NCBI GenBank assembly: GCA_016789725.1
Contig: JAEUQN010000058.1
Location: 1 to 37,484 of the forward strand
Direction of reading: 5' to 3'
Origin: Blastocatellia bacterium
Lineage (GTDB): Bacteria; Acidobacteriota; Blastocatellia; RBC074
Length of the DNA stretch: 37,484 bases
Below, piece by piece: positions 1-8,436 of the stretch (its first letter is position 1; the number at the start of each line of letters is the position of its first letter). The notes beneath the pieces were generated by a model. The model was not told where the DNA came from, did not search any database, and saw only the letters and a program-made list of their open reading frames with translations. The position numbers were made by a program, and so were the translations under genes.

Positions 1-144
1 CCGACGACGTTGTTTATTGGGCGCGATGGCTTGGTGAAGAAAATCCACGCAGGCTTTGATGGGCCGGCCACAGGCGAGCGGCATACGCGCTTGAAAGCGG
101 AGTTTGAAGAGACAGTGAAAGAATTATTGAAGGGCGGCGAATAA
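1..144 (+). CDS. Thioredoxin/TlpA-like protein, C-terminal fragment
   Basis: The window opens inside this gene: the first 47 codons run to a TAA stop at 142-144. The fragment starts with [10 protein letters not shown], which matches the cis-proline loop and following strand of TlpA/redoxin-type thioredoxin folds. A helix rich in Glu and Lys follows, as at the end of that fold. The family reduces disulfides or carries out redox exchange outside the cytoplasm. The CXXC active site and any signal peptide would lie upstream of the window and cannot be seen. An AhpC/TSA-type redoxin is the main alternative. Confidence 0.6.
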   Translation, partial: PTTLFIGRDGLVKKIHAGFDGPATGERHTRLKAEFEETVKELLKGGE

Positions 145-232
145 TTCAACGTTCGGTTCTGCAAATTCATTCCCCGAAGATTTTTTGTGCAAGAAAGTGT
201 GACCTCAAGCGTTATAGCATCGGAGGTAATTT

Positions 233-1195
233 ATGAAACACTTTCTAGTCTTATGCTGCTTGTTCGCGTTATTCCTTGCTAGTTGTAAATCCGCTGACCA
301 TGCTCCGCAACTGGCGGCGGCGACAGCACCGCAAGCAAGCACAGCCGCCAACGAATCCTTCCGAATGGAAGAGCCAACCGTAGCGAAGGAACCGCCTAAA
401 CCGTCAGCAAGCCTTGCCCCCGTCCAAGCCAAATACACAGATGAAACAAAGCCACCTGAACCGTTAGTCACGGACCGCAAAATCGTTCGCAACGGCGAAT
501 TCGCTATCGAGACAAAAACGCCTACCGAAGATCAACGTAAACTCCAATTCATCGCCGAATCGCTCGGCGGTTTCGTGGTCACATCGGAGTTCAAAAGCTC
601 GACCGGACGCAGTGATGGCAGCACGATGGTCAATGTGATTCTGCGCGTGCCGTCGGCCAATTTTCAAAAAGCGACGGATGAAATCGTTAAGCTCGGTCTT
701 CGCGTGCTGCACCAAAAAACAACCGGCAATGATGTCACGGTGGAATTCGTTGACCTCGAAGCCCGACTGCGCGCGAAGAAGGCATTAGAAGCGCAGTATT
801 TTGAAATCATGAAACGCGCCAGCAAGATTTCCGATGTGCTCGAAGTGCAGGAAAAGCTGACCGAAGTGCGCACCGAAATTGAACAGCACGAAGGTCGCCG
901 CCGCTATCTCGAAAATCAATCCGCACTCTCCACCATCAACATCTCGCTGCAAACGCCTGCGCCGTTGGTCGCTGCGACGCAAACTGGCTTTTGGGCCAGC
1001 ATCAAAAATTCGTTCGGCGATGGCGTAGATGTGGCGGTAGCAATTGTGTTGGGCCTGGTTCATCTTGTGATTGTGGCGTTGCCGATTTTTGTCTTGCTGC
1101 TGCTACCGGGCGGATTGTTGCTGCGGTATCTGTGGAAGCGATTTGGTCGTCCGCGCATTTTTCCCAAAGAAAATAGCCTCTCACCTGAAGTCTAA
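233..1195 (+). CDS. DUF4349 family membrane lipoprotein
   Basis: A 320-residue protein with a lipoprotein signal peptide (lipobox Leu-Ala-Ser-Cys, Cys18). A Pro/Ala/Thr-rich linker follows, then a DUF4349 domain from about residue 80 to 245, starting near Arg-Lys-Ile-Val-Arg-Asn-Gly-Glu. A predicted coiled coil covers roughly 185-230. One hydrophobic transmembrane segment lies at about 265-300, followed by a basic tail. This is the usual DUF4349 architecture: an N-terminal lipid anchor and a C-terminal membrane segment on either side of an extracytoplasmic domain. The molecular function of the family is unknown. A GGAGG ribosome binding site at 222-226 sits 6 bases before the ATG and fixes the start. 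It follows the TlpA-like gene by 88 bases and may be transcribed separately. Confidence 0.82.
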   Translation: MKHFLVLCCLFALFLASCKSADHAPQLAAATAPQASTAANESFRMEEPTVAKEPPKPSASLAPVQAKYTDETKPPEPLVTDRKIVRNGEFAIETKTPTEDQRKLQFIAESLGGFVVTSEFKSSTGRSDGSTMVNVILRVPSANFQKATDEIVKLGLRVLHQKTTGNDVTVEFVDLEARLRAKKALEAQYFEIMKRASKISDVLEVQEKLTEVRTEIEQHEGRRRYLENQSALSTINISLQTPAPLVAATQTGFWASIKNSFGDGVDVAVAIVLGLVHLVIVALPIFVLLLLPGGLLLRYLWKRFGRPRIFPKENSLSPEV

Positions 1196-1237
1196 CAAGC
1201 GCAAATTGACGATGGTGTCTGACTCTGTTAGGGTGGC

Positions 1238-1266
1238 GGTTCTATTGATTCTTCTTCAATAGAATC
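1238..1266. terminator. Hairpin after the DUF4349 gene, possible terminator
   Basis: An inverted repeat pairs TTCTATTGA (1240-1248) with TCAATAGAA (1256-1264) around a 7-base loop, and the stem extends by a G-C and a wobble pair. It lies 42 bases after the DUF4349 stop. No clear T-run follows on either strand, so it may end transcription weakly or be only an inverted repeat. Confidence 0.35.
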
Positions 1267-1362
1267 GTATTAAGGATAGGTGCTAATTCCGGCCTTACAC
1301 CTAGTAAGTTTCTCACATTTCGTGGGGACCCCCTCATAACCCTTAACAAAGGAACCCATCGT

Positions 1363-2763
1363 ATGAAACAGCCTCCTTCTCTGTGCATCTCTGTGCGCCA
1401 TAGCTTTGCCGTGCTCCTGGGCAGTTTAGTCCTGTTGCTCTGCGCCACCAACGTGGCCGCTGCAACCTTTACCGTAACCAACACCAACAACAGCGGCGCG
1501 GGAAGCTTGCGCCAGGCGATTGCCGATGCTGCCTCTGGCGACACGATTGCATTCGCCGTGACAGGCACCATCACGCTGACCAGCGGTGCACTGGCATTCA
1601 GCAAAAGCCTGTCTATTCAAGGCCCTGGTGCCAATCTGCTAACGATCAGTGGCAACAACGCGAGCCGCGTGTTCGTAATTTCTGGTGGCACCAGCAGCCT
1701 CTCCGGGCTAAGAATCGCTAATGGGAATTTTGCTGGTTTTGGCGGGGGTCTCTCAGCAGAGAATTGCACCCTGACCATCAGCAATTGTGCGATTACCAAC
1801 AATCAGGCAGTGAATGGCGGAGGCTTATATTTGGCGTTCGGCATCTTCAATGTGATCAATACCACCATCAGCGGGAACACGTCCGAATTTCAGGGGGCCG
1901 GGGTTAATGTGCAGGATGCCACCACCACCATGACCAACTGCACCATCAGTGGCAACGCCAGCCAGAAATCGCAAGGGGGAATTGCTAACGTTGCAGGTTT
2001 CCTTCCCCTTAGCACGTTGCTCCTGATCAACTGCACCATCGTGAATAATACCTCGCTAGCTCCTTTTGGTGCGGTTTTTATAGATGCTGCCTTTCCTAAC
2101 GTAAGAGCCATCACCACGCTTCAGGGCACGGTGGTAGTGAATAATACACTGCGGAATTTTCTGACCAGGCCAAGCACGACCGTTCCTACTCCAAATGCGG
2201 TGCTGATTTCGCAAGGCAATAACACCGATGGCGATGGGACCAGCGGCTTCATCAATGGCAACAATGGTGACCGGGTGCTTGATCTCAGACTTTGTTTTGC
2301 AGATGCCAACCGGTGGTGCAATCGGTTGAGCGTCATCGGCGGCACGCGCAACTTTGCGGTGACCGTTCCGGGCATCAACTTCAATCAACCGATTCCGGTC
2401 GTGACGCAGGGTACCTTGAATCCTTTGGTGCGCAGTTATATGGGCTGTGGCGGGTATATGCGGATGGATGTCACCTCACAATTGATTGCCGCGTATCTGG
2501 CGGCGCAGTTGAGCGTGCAGGATCAAGTGCCGTTCTGGTGGCTGCGGCTGAAACAACAAGCACTCATCTTCCACGTCCGCCCCCTGATCGCTCAGCCAAA
2601 CTCCTTGCCTACGACCTTCAGCGGCGGCCCGATCCCGTCGTTAACGAGCGTTTCGTCGTTACAGGATTTGTTTGATGCAACAGATTGGGCCGTAACCAGA
2701 GGCACGTTGGCAGACCAGCAAGCCCTGCTCACCATCTACGCGCAGTTGAATAATTGTTTCTAG
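1363..2763 (+). CDS. Secreted right-handed beta-helix protein
   Basis: A 466-residue exported protein. An N-terminal hydrophobic signal peptide ends near Ala-Ala-Ala-Thr (about residue 35). The next segment carries Gly-Ser-Leu-Arg-Gln-Ala-Ile, the hallmark of the CSLREAI-type N-terminal module. Parallel beta-helix rungs follow from about residue 75 to 295, with repeats such as Asn-Cys-Thr-Ile-Ser-Gly-Asn and Gly-Gly-Gly-Leu typical of pectin-lyase-like folds. The last 165 residues do not continue the rungs: they are Trp- and Cys-containing and unlike the usual end of this family. The likely role is cell surface or extracellular; no catalytic residues can be assigned. An AAAGGA at 1349-1354 sits 8 bases before the ATG. 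Confidence 0.75.
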   Translation: MKQPPSLCISVRHSFAVLLGSLVLLLCATNVAAATFTVTNTNNSGAGSLRQAIADAASGDTIAFAVTGTITLTSGALAFSKSLSIQGPGANLLTISGNNASRVFVISGGTSSLSGLRIANGNFAGFGGGLSAENCTLTISNCAITNNQAVNGGGLYLAFGIFNVINTTISGNTSEFQGAGVNVQDATTTMTNCTISGNASQKSQGGIANVAGFLPLSTLLLINCTIVNNTSLAPFGAVFIDAAFPNVRAITTLQGTVVVNNTLRNFLTRPSTTVPTPNAVLISQGNNTDGDGTSGFINGNNGDRVLDLRLCFADANRWCNRLSVIGGTRNFAVTVPGINFNQPIPVVTQGTLNPLVRSYMGCGGYMRMDVTSQLIAAYLAAQLSVQDQVPFWWLRLKQQALIFHVRPLIAQPNSLPTTFSGGPIPSLTSVSSLQDLFDATDWAVTRGTLADQQALLTIYAQLNNCF

Positions 2764-2787
2764 GATTTGGTTCGGATTGAGCGACGT

Positions 2788-2813
2788 GGCGAGGACAGCT
2801 TGCTGTCCTCGCC
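2788..2813. repeat. Perfect 12-bp palindrome
   Basis: GGCGAGGACAGC (2788-2799) is followed after two bases by its exact complement (2802-2813), so a very stable hairpin can form. It starts 24 bases after the beta-helix stop and is followed by GTTATTCC. It may act as a weak terminator or be a small dispersed palindromic repeat. Confidence 0.55.
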
Positions 2814-2845
2814 GTTATTCCTCGTCTTCCACCGGTTTCGTCATT

Positions 2846-2868
2846 TACACCTGTACTCAGTCGGTGTA
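2846..2868. promoter_or_regulatory. Candidate operator before the small-protein/nucleotidyltransferase pair
   Basis: TACACC (2846-2851) and GGTGTA (2863-2868) form a dyad with 11 bases between the arms, ending 13 bases before the ATG of the small upstream gene. A dyad in this position is what an autoregulated two-gene operon would carry. There is no direct evidence for binding. Confidence 0.3.
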
Positions 2869-2881
2869 CAAATTAGCCACG

Positions 2882-3142
2882 ATGAAACCCTTATTCCCAG
2901 ACACCACGCCGGAAGCCGAAGCGATCCTGCTCGAAGGCTATCGCAAGATGCCTGCGTGGAAGAAATGGAAGTATGTGGTAGACCTAAATCTGGCGCTAAA
3001 GAGCTTGCAACTTGCTCAGATAAAGACCATGCACCCTCAGGCAAGCGAGTATGAGTTGAAAATGCGCTTGGCTTCACGGTGGATTGAACCAGAGTTGATG
3101 AAAGAAGCATTTGGCTGGGATGTGGAAGAGAAAGGATATTGA
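2882..3142 (+). CDS. Small conserved protein paired with a nucleotidyltransferase
   Basis: An 86-residue soluble protein with no membrane segment or signal. The first half contains Arg-Lys-Met-Pro-Ala-Trp-Lys-Lys-Trp and the second half a helical segment ending Trp-Ile-Glu-Pro-Glu-Leu-Met-Lys. From memory, proteins of this pattern (PDT-PE...EGYR-MP-W-K, then HP-AS--EL--RLA-RW) sit immediately upstream of a single nucleotidyltransferase in several phyla; I could not verify this by search. The frame is open from 2777, but the ATG at 2882 begins the conserved part. Its TGA overlaps the ATG of the next gene by one base, so the two are translationally coupled. It could be an antitoxin, chaperone or specificity partner. 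The biochemical function is unknown. Confidence 0.7.
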   Translation: MKPLFPDTTPEAEAILLEGYRKMPAWKKWKYVVDLNLALKSLQLAQIKTMHPQASEYELKMRLASRWIEPELMKEAFGWDVEEKGY

Positions 3143-3738
3143 TGCTGGCTGAGGCGCTCCTTGTAGTCCAAAAAGTCACACAAGAATTTGAGCGATTAGG
3201 TGTCGCTTATTTTATCGGCGGGTCTTTTGCGAGTGCCTTGTACGGCTTGCCACGCGCCACGCGAGATGTAGATTTCATTGCTGACTTAAAGAAGGAGCAG
3301 GTGGATTCATTGGTGGCAGCACTGGAGACAGAATTTTACCTTGATGCAAAAACGATTCGCTCAGCTATTCTTCATCAGCGCAGCTTCAATATCATCCATC
3401 TTGAGACGATGTTTAAGGCAGACATTTTTGTTTTGGCAACAAACAAATGGTCTCAAAATCAATTCCAACGACGAGTCCTGAAACCGATGCAGGCAGAAAC
3501 ATCTGGACCAACTGTTTGGACTTGTACGGCTGAAGACATTGTTCTACAAAAATTATTATGGTTCGATAAGGGAGGGCGAATTTCAAGACAACAATGGGAT
3601 GACGTTCTTGGCGTCATCAAGCTCCATCACCCTGCAATGAACTTTGACTATCTCAAACAATGGAGCATTGAAATTGGGATTCCTCAATTATTGGAACTTG
3701 CCATCACAGACGCAGGTATTGAAAAGGAAACTCTATGA
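3142..3738 (+). CDS. Nucleotidyltransferase (MNT/AbiEii-like fold), possible toxin
   Basis: A 198-residue protein with the minimal nucleotidyltransferase signature: Gly-Gly-Ser at 26-28, the acidic pair Asp42-x-Asp44, and a third acidic residue Asp94 in Phe-Lys-Ala-Asp-Ile-Phe. The fold transfers a nucleotide to a protein, RNA or small molecule using two metal ions held by these three Asp residues. The C-terminal part (Glu-Asp-Ile-Val-Leu-Gln-Lys-Leu, then Gln-Trp-Asp-Asp-Val) resembles AbiEii/DUF6036-type proteins. The ATG at 3142 has GAAAGGA upstream at 3129-3135; a TTG one codon earlier is less likely. It overlaps the small upstream gene by one base and the following oxidoreductase by four. 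Pairing with a small protein suggests a toxin-antitoxin-like module, but that is inference. Confidence 0.75.
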   Translation: MLAEALLVVQKVTQEFERLGVAYFIGGSFASALYGLPRATRDVDFIADLKKEQVDSLVAALETEFYLDAKTIRSAILHQRSFNIIHLETMFKADIFVLATNKWSQNQFQRRVLKPMQAETSGPTVWTCTAEDIVLQKLLWFDKGGRISRQQWDDVLGVIKLHHPAMNFDYLKQWSIEIGIPQLLELAITDAGIEKETL

Positions 3739-5090
3739 CCAATCGTCAAAAACTCAATCGTCGTGATTTCATCAAGCGCAGCGCTGCCGGGACGACCGCT
3801 GCCAGCCTTGCGCTCAACAACACCTACATCACCAACGCACAAAGCAGTGCTGCAAATAGCCGTGTCAATGTTGGATTCATCGGCGTCGGCGCGCGGGCGC
3901 AGCAAATCATTGAAGATTGCAAAAACGTTCCCGAACTGGAAGTCGTCGCAATGTGCGATGCGTATAAAGGCCGCCTCGAACGCGCCATGGAACGCACAGG
4001 CGGGCGCGCCAAGATTTATGCCAATCACAAAGAACTGCTGGCGGCGAAAGACGTGGATGCGGTCTTTGTTGTGACGCCGGATCATTTGCACAAGGCGCAT
4101 GTGCTGGATGCGGTGAATGCAGGCAAAGATGTGTATTGCGAAAAACCGTTGACCTATACGATTGCCGATGGATTGGAGATGATCGCCGCCGCCAATAAAA
4201 CCGGGCGCATCGTACAAGTCGGCTCGCAAGGCGTAAGTTCGGCAGCACAACAAAAAGCGCGTGAAATCATCGCGTCGGGCAAGCTCGGCCAAATCACGAT
4301 GGTGCGGGCCACCAATCACCGGAACTCCGCCGGAGGAGCGTGGATTTATCCGATTCCGCCTGATGCTTCTGCCGATACGGTGAACTGGGACATGTTTCAA
4401 GGTCACTTGAAAAAGCGTCCGCTTGATCTGGCGCGCTTCTTTCGCTGGCGTTGTTATGAAGAATATTCAGGCGGCATCGCAACCGATTTGTACGTGCATT
4501 TAGTGACGACGATTCATTACATCATGAATGCCCAAGCGCCGGAAGTAGTAATGGCGATGGGGCAATTATATCGTTGGAAAGACAGCCGCGATGTGCCGGA
4601 CACGCTGAATGCTTTGGTGCAATACCCGGAAGGCTTTGTCGTCAACCTCAGCGCAACCTTCAATAACGAAGCCGTAAACGAACGCGGCTTCCAGATTATG
4701 GGAACCGAAGGCACGCTGGAAATCGGAGGCAAAGGTCTCACCTTTACGCCGGCACGCGGCGGCGACGATAATGGCTGGATTGTGGATTCCTGGCCGAGTA
4801 AATTGCAGAAGGCGTACTACAACGATCCGAAAATCATCGCGTCCGAACGCCCGAATCGTCAGCCTCAAAAAATGATTCAGGGTTCAGAGCAATGGACGGA
4901 GATTGGTTATGGCGATGCGGTGCCGCATATTCAAAACTTCGTCAACGCGATCAAGACGCGGCAACAGCCGTATGAAAACGCGCTCGTCGGTCATCGCGCC
5001 GCAGCGGTCGCGCATATGGTGAACATGTCGGCCAAGCACCAGAAACCCATTATCTGGGATCGCGGCAGAGATAATGTGAAAGCGGATTGA
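3735..5090 (+). CDS. Gfo/Idh/MocA family oxidoreductase with Tat signal
   Basis: A 451-residue protein with a twin-arginine signal (Arg9-Arg10-Asp-Phe-Ile-Lys-Arg, then an Ala/Leu-rich stretch to about residue 35), so it is folded with its cofactor before export. The Rossmann nucleotide-binding motif Gly-x-Ile-Gly-Val-Gly-Ala lies near residues 47-53 and the family motif Glu136-Lys137-Pro138 follows a long Rossmann fold. The C-terminal half is the usual alpha/beta substrate domain. The family performs NAD(P)-dependent oxidation or reduction of sugars and related polyols; the substrate cannot be told from sequence. Tat-exported members are common in Acidobacteriota, Bacteroidota and Planctomycetota. 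Its ATG overlaps the nucleotidyltransferase stop (ATGA), although the functions seem unrelated. Confidence 0.9.
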   Translation: MTNRQKLNRRDFIKRSAAGTTAASLALNNTYITNAQSSAANSRVNVGFIGVGARAQQIIEDCKNVPELEVVAMCDAYKGRLERAMERTGGRAKIYANHKELLAAKDVDAVFVVTPDHLHKAHVLDAVNAGKDVYCEKPLTYTIADGLEMIAAANKTGRIVQVGSQGVSSAAQQKAREIIASGKLGQITMVRATNHRNSAGGAWIYPIPPDASADTVNWDMFQGHLKKRPLDLARFFRWRCYEEYSGGIATDLYVHLVTTIHYIMNAQAPEVVMAMGQLYRWKDSRDVPDTLNALVQYPEGFVVNLSATFNNEAVNERGFQIMGTEGTLEIGGKGLTFTPARGGDDNGWIVDSWPSKLQKAYYNDPKIIASERPNRQPQKMIQGSEQWTEIGYGDAVPHIQNFVNAIKTRQQPYENALVGHRAAAVAHMVNMSAKHQKPIIWDRGRDNVKAD

Positions 5091-5100
5091 GGTATTGGGA

Positions 5101-5532
5101 ATGAGTCAGTTTCTGCGTTGCCCTGCCTGCAATGAAGTCATTCCGTTTGGCGAGCGCTTTTGTAAATACTGCTCGGCGGGGCTGTCGTATGAAGCTGCGC
5201 AACAGGCCGCCGAGCAGTTTGCCAAACTCTCCGAGGCTTGCGCCCTAGCCAATAATCTCAATACGATGACCCCGGTGGCTCCGATTATGCTGGTCAGCTA
5301 TGGCCTGGCAACCTGGTGGGATTGGATCAGTCCGTCTCGTTCATTCTGGCTCTACGGATTACCACTCGCGCCACTGCTCACGGCCTTCTATTGGTTCCTC
5401 AGCTATAGAGCTATTCAAACCAACGACACTGATTTTCAGCAGGCACGAAAAGACGTCCATAAAAGCCTGCTCGTATGGATTCCAACGACCATTGTCTTGA
5501 TTGTAATGTTAGTGTTTTTGCACCGTCGGTGA
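5101..5532 (+). CDS. Zinc-ribbon membrane protein
   Basis: A 143-residue protein with an N-terminal zinc ribbon: Cys7-x2-Cys10 and Cys21-x2-Cys24. A short helical region (about 28-58) is followed by hydrophobic segments near 60-75, 85-103 and 122-139, which suggests two or three membrane passes with the ribbon in the cytoplasm. The ATG at 5101 is preferred; a TTG two codons upstream at 5095 is in frame. It begins 10 bases after the oxidoreductase stop and is probably cotranscribed. Function unknown. Confidence 0.65.
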   Translation: MSQFLRCPACNEVIPFGERFCKYCSAGLSYEAAQQAAEQFAKLSEACALANNLNTMTPVAPIMLVSYGLATWWDWISPSRSFWLYGLPLAPLLTAFYWFLSYRAIQTNDTDFQQARKDVHKSLLVWIPTTIVLIVMLVFLHRR

Positions 5533-5578
5533 CACAGTGCGAAAGGAGGGGGAAACCGAGATCACTTGTATTTTTGTT

Positions 5579-5677
5579 TTATCGCCGCGAACGCCAGTTG
5601 CTGACACGAGCCTGAATTTCAGAACCCCAAACAGCGGCTAAAAACAAACTACATAAAATCATTCCTGCGACTGCCAT
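5579..5677 (-). CDS. Possible 32-residue membrane peptide
   Basis: A short reading frame in an otherwise empty 274-base interval between convergent genes. It encodes Met-Ala-Val-Ala-Gly-Met-Ile-Leu-Cys, a continuous hydrophobic stretch to about residue 18, and a basic C-terminus (Trp-Arg-Ser-Arg-Arg), which is the profile of a single-pass small membrane protein. AGAGG lies about 8 bases upstream of the ATG on the minus strand. It is too short to support by composition alone, and conservation has not been tested. Confidence 0.35.
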   Translation of the reverse strand: MAVAGMILCSLFLAAVWGSEIQARVSNWRSRR

Positions 5678-5806
5678 AACATTGCCTCTTTCTCAGTAGT
5701 ATCATCCCGAAGCGAGTTCAATCTATTCCTCGATTGTTACAATCACGTTACGCCTCAGTGAAAATTACGTTCAGAAATCGAAATCGGTTCTGTTAGTAGC
5801 AATTGT

Positions 5807-6475
5807 TTATAAAAAAGTTGCTATGTCAGCGAGAGTTTTTTTCGTGAGGGCGGGGACTTCCGCATCATCAGCGGGATAACCAACCACGAGCAAGAGGAAA
5901 GGCTTTTCGTTCGCGGGTCGTTCGCAAATACGATTCAGAAAACTCATCGGGCTTGGCGTATGTGTGAGCGTGACGAGGCCAGCGGTGTGCAAGGCAGTAA
6001 TTAAAATTCCGGTCGCAATCCCCACGGATTCACTCACGTAATAATTTTTGACCTTGCGGCCATCGGACAACACACCATAGCTTTGAGCAAAGATCGCAAT
6101 CAGGTAGGGCGCAGTTTCGAGGAATGGTTTGTCCTCATTCGTGCCGAGCGGGGCGAGCGCATCCAGCCATTCCTGCGGCGCGCGATGGTGATAAAACTCG
6201 TACTCTTCAGCTTCGGCAGCAACGCGGATTTCGGATTTGAGGGCAGCATCGGAAATCACGACAAAATGCCAGGGCTGAAGATTCGCGCCGCTTGGTGCTG
6301 TTCCTGCGGCCAACAAACACTCTTCGATAATTTCGCGCGGGACGGCACGCGATGAAAAGTGCCGCACGGTTCGTCGCCGCTGCATCTCCACGCGAAAGGC
6401 GCAGGCGCGCGCCAGCATCTCTTCGGTTGAGTATTCACGAAATGAAGTGAGCGGAGTAAAAGTCGGCGCGGTCAT
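5807..6475 (-). CDS. Iodotyrosine deiodinase-like nitroreductase-family flavoprotein
   Basis: A 222-residue FMN-dependent nitroreductase-fold enzyme. Arg33-Arg-Arg-Thr-Val-Arg-His-Phe and Ala60-Pro-Ser-Gly-Ala-Asn are flavin-binding motifs of the family. It also keeps the substrate triad that distinguishes iodotyrosine deiodinases from ordinary nitroreductases: Glu91 and Tyr95 four residues apart, and Lys116 exactly 21 residues after the Tyr. This matches the spacing of Glu157, Tyr161 and Lys182 in human IYD as I recall it. These residues grip the zwitterion of a halotyrosine while FMN removes the halogen reductively. Bacterial homologues act on halotyrosines in vitro; the physiological substrate here is unknown. 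Its ATG overlaps the stop of the methyltransferase gene by 4 bases, so it is the last gene of that operon. Confidence 0.85.
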   Translation of the reverse strand: MTAPTFTPLTSFREYSTEEMLARACAFRVEMQRRRTVRHFSSRAVPREIIEECLLAAGTAPSGANLQPWHFVVISDAALKSEIRVAAEAEEYEFYHHRAPQEWLDALAPLGTNEDKPFLETAPYLIAIFAQSYGVLSDGRKVKNYYVSESVGIATGILITALHTAGLVTLTHTPSPMSFLNRICERPANEKPFLLLVVGYPADDAEVPALTKKTLADIATFL

Positions 6476-8436
6476 TTCTTCTTTTCTTTGGGTTTCCCCT
6501 TGAGCTTCGGGACGCTCGCGGTCGGAACCTCCACATACAAAAATTTCGGATAGCGTTCGACCGGCGCGCTGGTTTTCCGCGCCAGAGCAAAGATGTCATC
6601 GCCGCGCAGTTCATCCGAGAATTTTAATTGCCGCAGTAATTCTAAAATCGCGGGATTGGATTTCGACCACACATCTTCAGTTTCCAAGGTCGCAATCGTA
6701 AAGCCGGCGGCAATCAATGCGTCTCGCACTTCCAGCGGCGCGTATTCGCGGTGATGATGCTCGGCACTGTTTTGCAGATTATATTGCGAAAATAAATACG
6801 GCTGACACGAACACAAAATACCTTCTAACGCACGCGCGCAGGAAAGGTTTGGCGTCGTCAGTAACAACCAACCGTCGGGCTGCAACACGCGATTGCATTC
6901 CCACAGCATGTGAATGGGATCGTGCGCCAGATGTTCGAGCATCTCGCCACACAGCACCAGCGAAAAGTGATTGTCAGGATACGGAAAGCGGTCGCGTTCA
7001 GCATTGAAGTTTTTCACCTCAAAGCTCAAGACATCGCCGCCCTGTCGTTGCTTAATGGTTCGGACTTCTGTTAGTCCCGCATCAATGTCGGACCAGTTCG
7101 CGCAGGAAATTTGTTTGTACCCGGCATATTTCTGCAACGCCGGAGTGAAGTGCAAATGATGCGCTCCCAACTCCAACACCCGCGCCGTCGTTTTCTGAAC
7201 GGGTGGAATGCGCTGCAAGGTGGCAAGATAGCGGCGCAGATGCTGCTTGACATAAAAAACCTCATCGGCCTCATTCGGGTCTACAAAGCTCAGCAAATAG
7301 TCCACAATTTCCTGCTCATCCGGCGTAAACTGCGTGAGCCGTTCCTCCGCCGTTTGCTTCCACTCCATCATCTGCTCGCCCAGATTTTTGTTCGTTCCTA
7401 ACGCACCATCAAGCTGGACATTTGGCGAGGCATCCAGGTTCGACGGGGAAGTTAATTGTTCGACCCTTTGTTGGAGACTAAGCGGAAGATTTTCGTCGCC
7501 CTCTTTCCGCGCAGTCAAAATCAGACGCATCGCGCGGTTGAATCTGTCCATTCGCTGGTCGAAGCGTTGCAGCAAAATATCGGTTTGCGCCACGATGTCA
7601 TCGCGGCTCATTTCCAGCCGATCATCCACGAATTTTTCGCGTGTGAAAAGTCGCTGATCTATTCCTTTCTCGAAATTTCCGATGCGTTGATCCAGGTTTC
7701 GCTCAACGCGACTGAGCCGATCATCTATGCGTAAATCCAAGGCTCTGGAGTGCTCCTCAAAGCGTTCATTATGTGTGGCAGATTGCGTAGCAAACATCTC
7801 GTTCAGCGCGGCATAACGTTCGTCGCTGCGCAGTTCGATTTGCTGCAAACGGTCATCTATGCGCTGGTCAATGGCGGATTGATATTCGGCGAAGCGCGCA
7901 TCTACCGCGTGTTCGTAATTCGTCAGCCGTTCATCCACCGCTGCATCGAGGTGCTGAAACCGTTCGACCTGTGCAGCTTCAGCATCTTGCAAACGATGCT
8001 CGACTTGTCGTGCAAATTCGTTTGTTTTTTCTTCCAGGTTTTCGGCGACCACATCCACACGGATCTCGATACTGGTAAATCGCGCCTCGTGTCCTTGCTC
8101 AATGGTCGTGAAGCGTTCTTCAATGCGCGCATCAAGGGCAGCAGTATATTCTTCGAGCCGGGTATTGAACCGATCTTCCAGGCCATCCAATCGCTGGCTA
8201 AAGAGTTCCCGAAACTGAATTAACTCATCAGCCGCCTGATCGGCGCGATCTGTGGCGATGTCAAGACGCTGTTCGGTCGCGTCGAGGCGTGGCTCGGCGA
8301 AATCCAGTCGGGTTTCGACGCGATCCAATCGTTCACCAGCGTGATCGAATTTTTCAGCGTTGGAATCCTTGAGTTGAAGCTGATCCTGCTTAAATAACTG
8401 ACCTAAATTGCGGAACAAAATGGAGAGTGAACTCAT
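6472..8436 (-). CDS. Long coiled-coil protein with C-terminal SAM methyltransferase
   Basis: A 654-residue two-part protein. Residues 36-70 hold five heptads of the form Arg-Leu-Asp-x4. Residues 80-299 then divide without a gap into 20 consecutive 11-residue repeats, many shaped like Asp-x-Arg-(Leu/Ile/Phe)-x6-(Leu/Ile/Val), i.e. a hendecad coiled coil. Around residues 415-575 is a class I methyltransferase domain: Val-Leu-Glu-Leu-Gly-Ala (motif I), Leu-Cys-Gly-Glu-Met-Leu-Glu-His-Leu, and [13 protein letters not shown]. The tail is basic (Lys-Pro-Lys-Glu-Lys-Lys-Lys). There is no signal peptide or membrane segment. It sits 63 bases after the GT4 gene. Methyltransferases on coiled-coil rods are known as polysaccharide chain-length terminators (WbdD type); here that role is inferred. 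Confidence 0.82.
   Translation of the reverse strand: MSSLSILFRNLGQLFKQDQLQLKDSNAEKFDHAGERLDRVETRLDFAEPRLDATEQRLDIATDRADQAADELIQFRELFSQRLDGLEDRFNTRLEEYTAALDARIEERFTTIEQGHEARFTSIEIRVDVVAENLEEKTNEFARQVEHRLQDAEAAQVERFQHLDAAVDERLTNYEHAVDARFAEYQSAIDQRIDDRLQQIELRSDERYAALNEMFATQSATHNERFEEHSRALDLRIDDRLSRVERNLDQRIGNFEKGIDQRLFTREKFVDDRLEMSRDDIVAQTDILLQRFDQRMDRFNRAMRLILTARKEGDENLPLSLQQRVEQLTSPSNLDASPNVQLDGALGTNKNLGEQMMEWKQTAEERLTQFTPDEQEIVDYLLSFVDPNEADEVFYVKQHLRRYLATLQRIPPVQKTTARVLELGAHHLHFTPALQKYAGYKQISCANWSDIDAGLTEVRTIKQRQGGDVLSFEVKNFNAERDRFPYPDNHFSLVLCGEMLEHLAHDPIHMLWECNRVLQPDGWLLLTTPNLSCARALEGILCSCQPYLFSQYNLQNSAEHHHREYAPLEVRDALIAAGFTIATLETEDVWSKSNPAILELLRQLKFSDELRGDDIFALARKTSAPVERYPKFLYVEVPTASVPKLKGKPKEKKK

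Noticed and set aside
3684..4406. A 240-codon minus-strand frame
   Set aside because: It is antisense to the Gfo/Idh/MocA gene, whose motifs and start are clear.
7750..8223. A 157-codon plus-strand frame
   Set aside because: It is the antisense shadow of the repetitive coiled-coil region.
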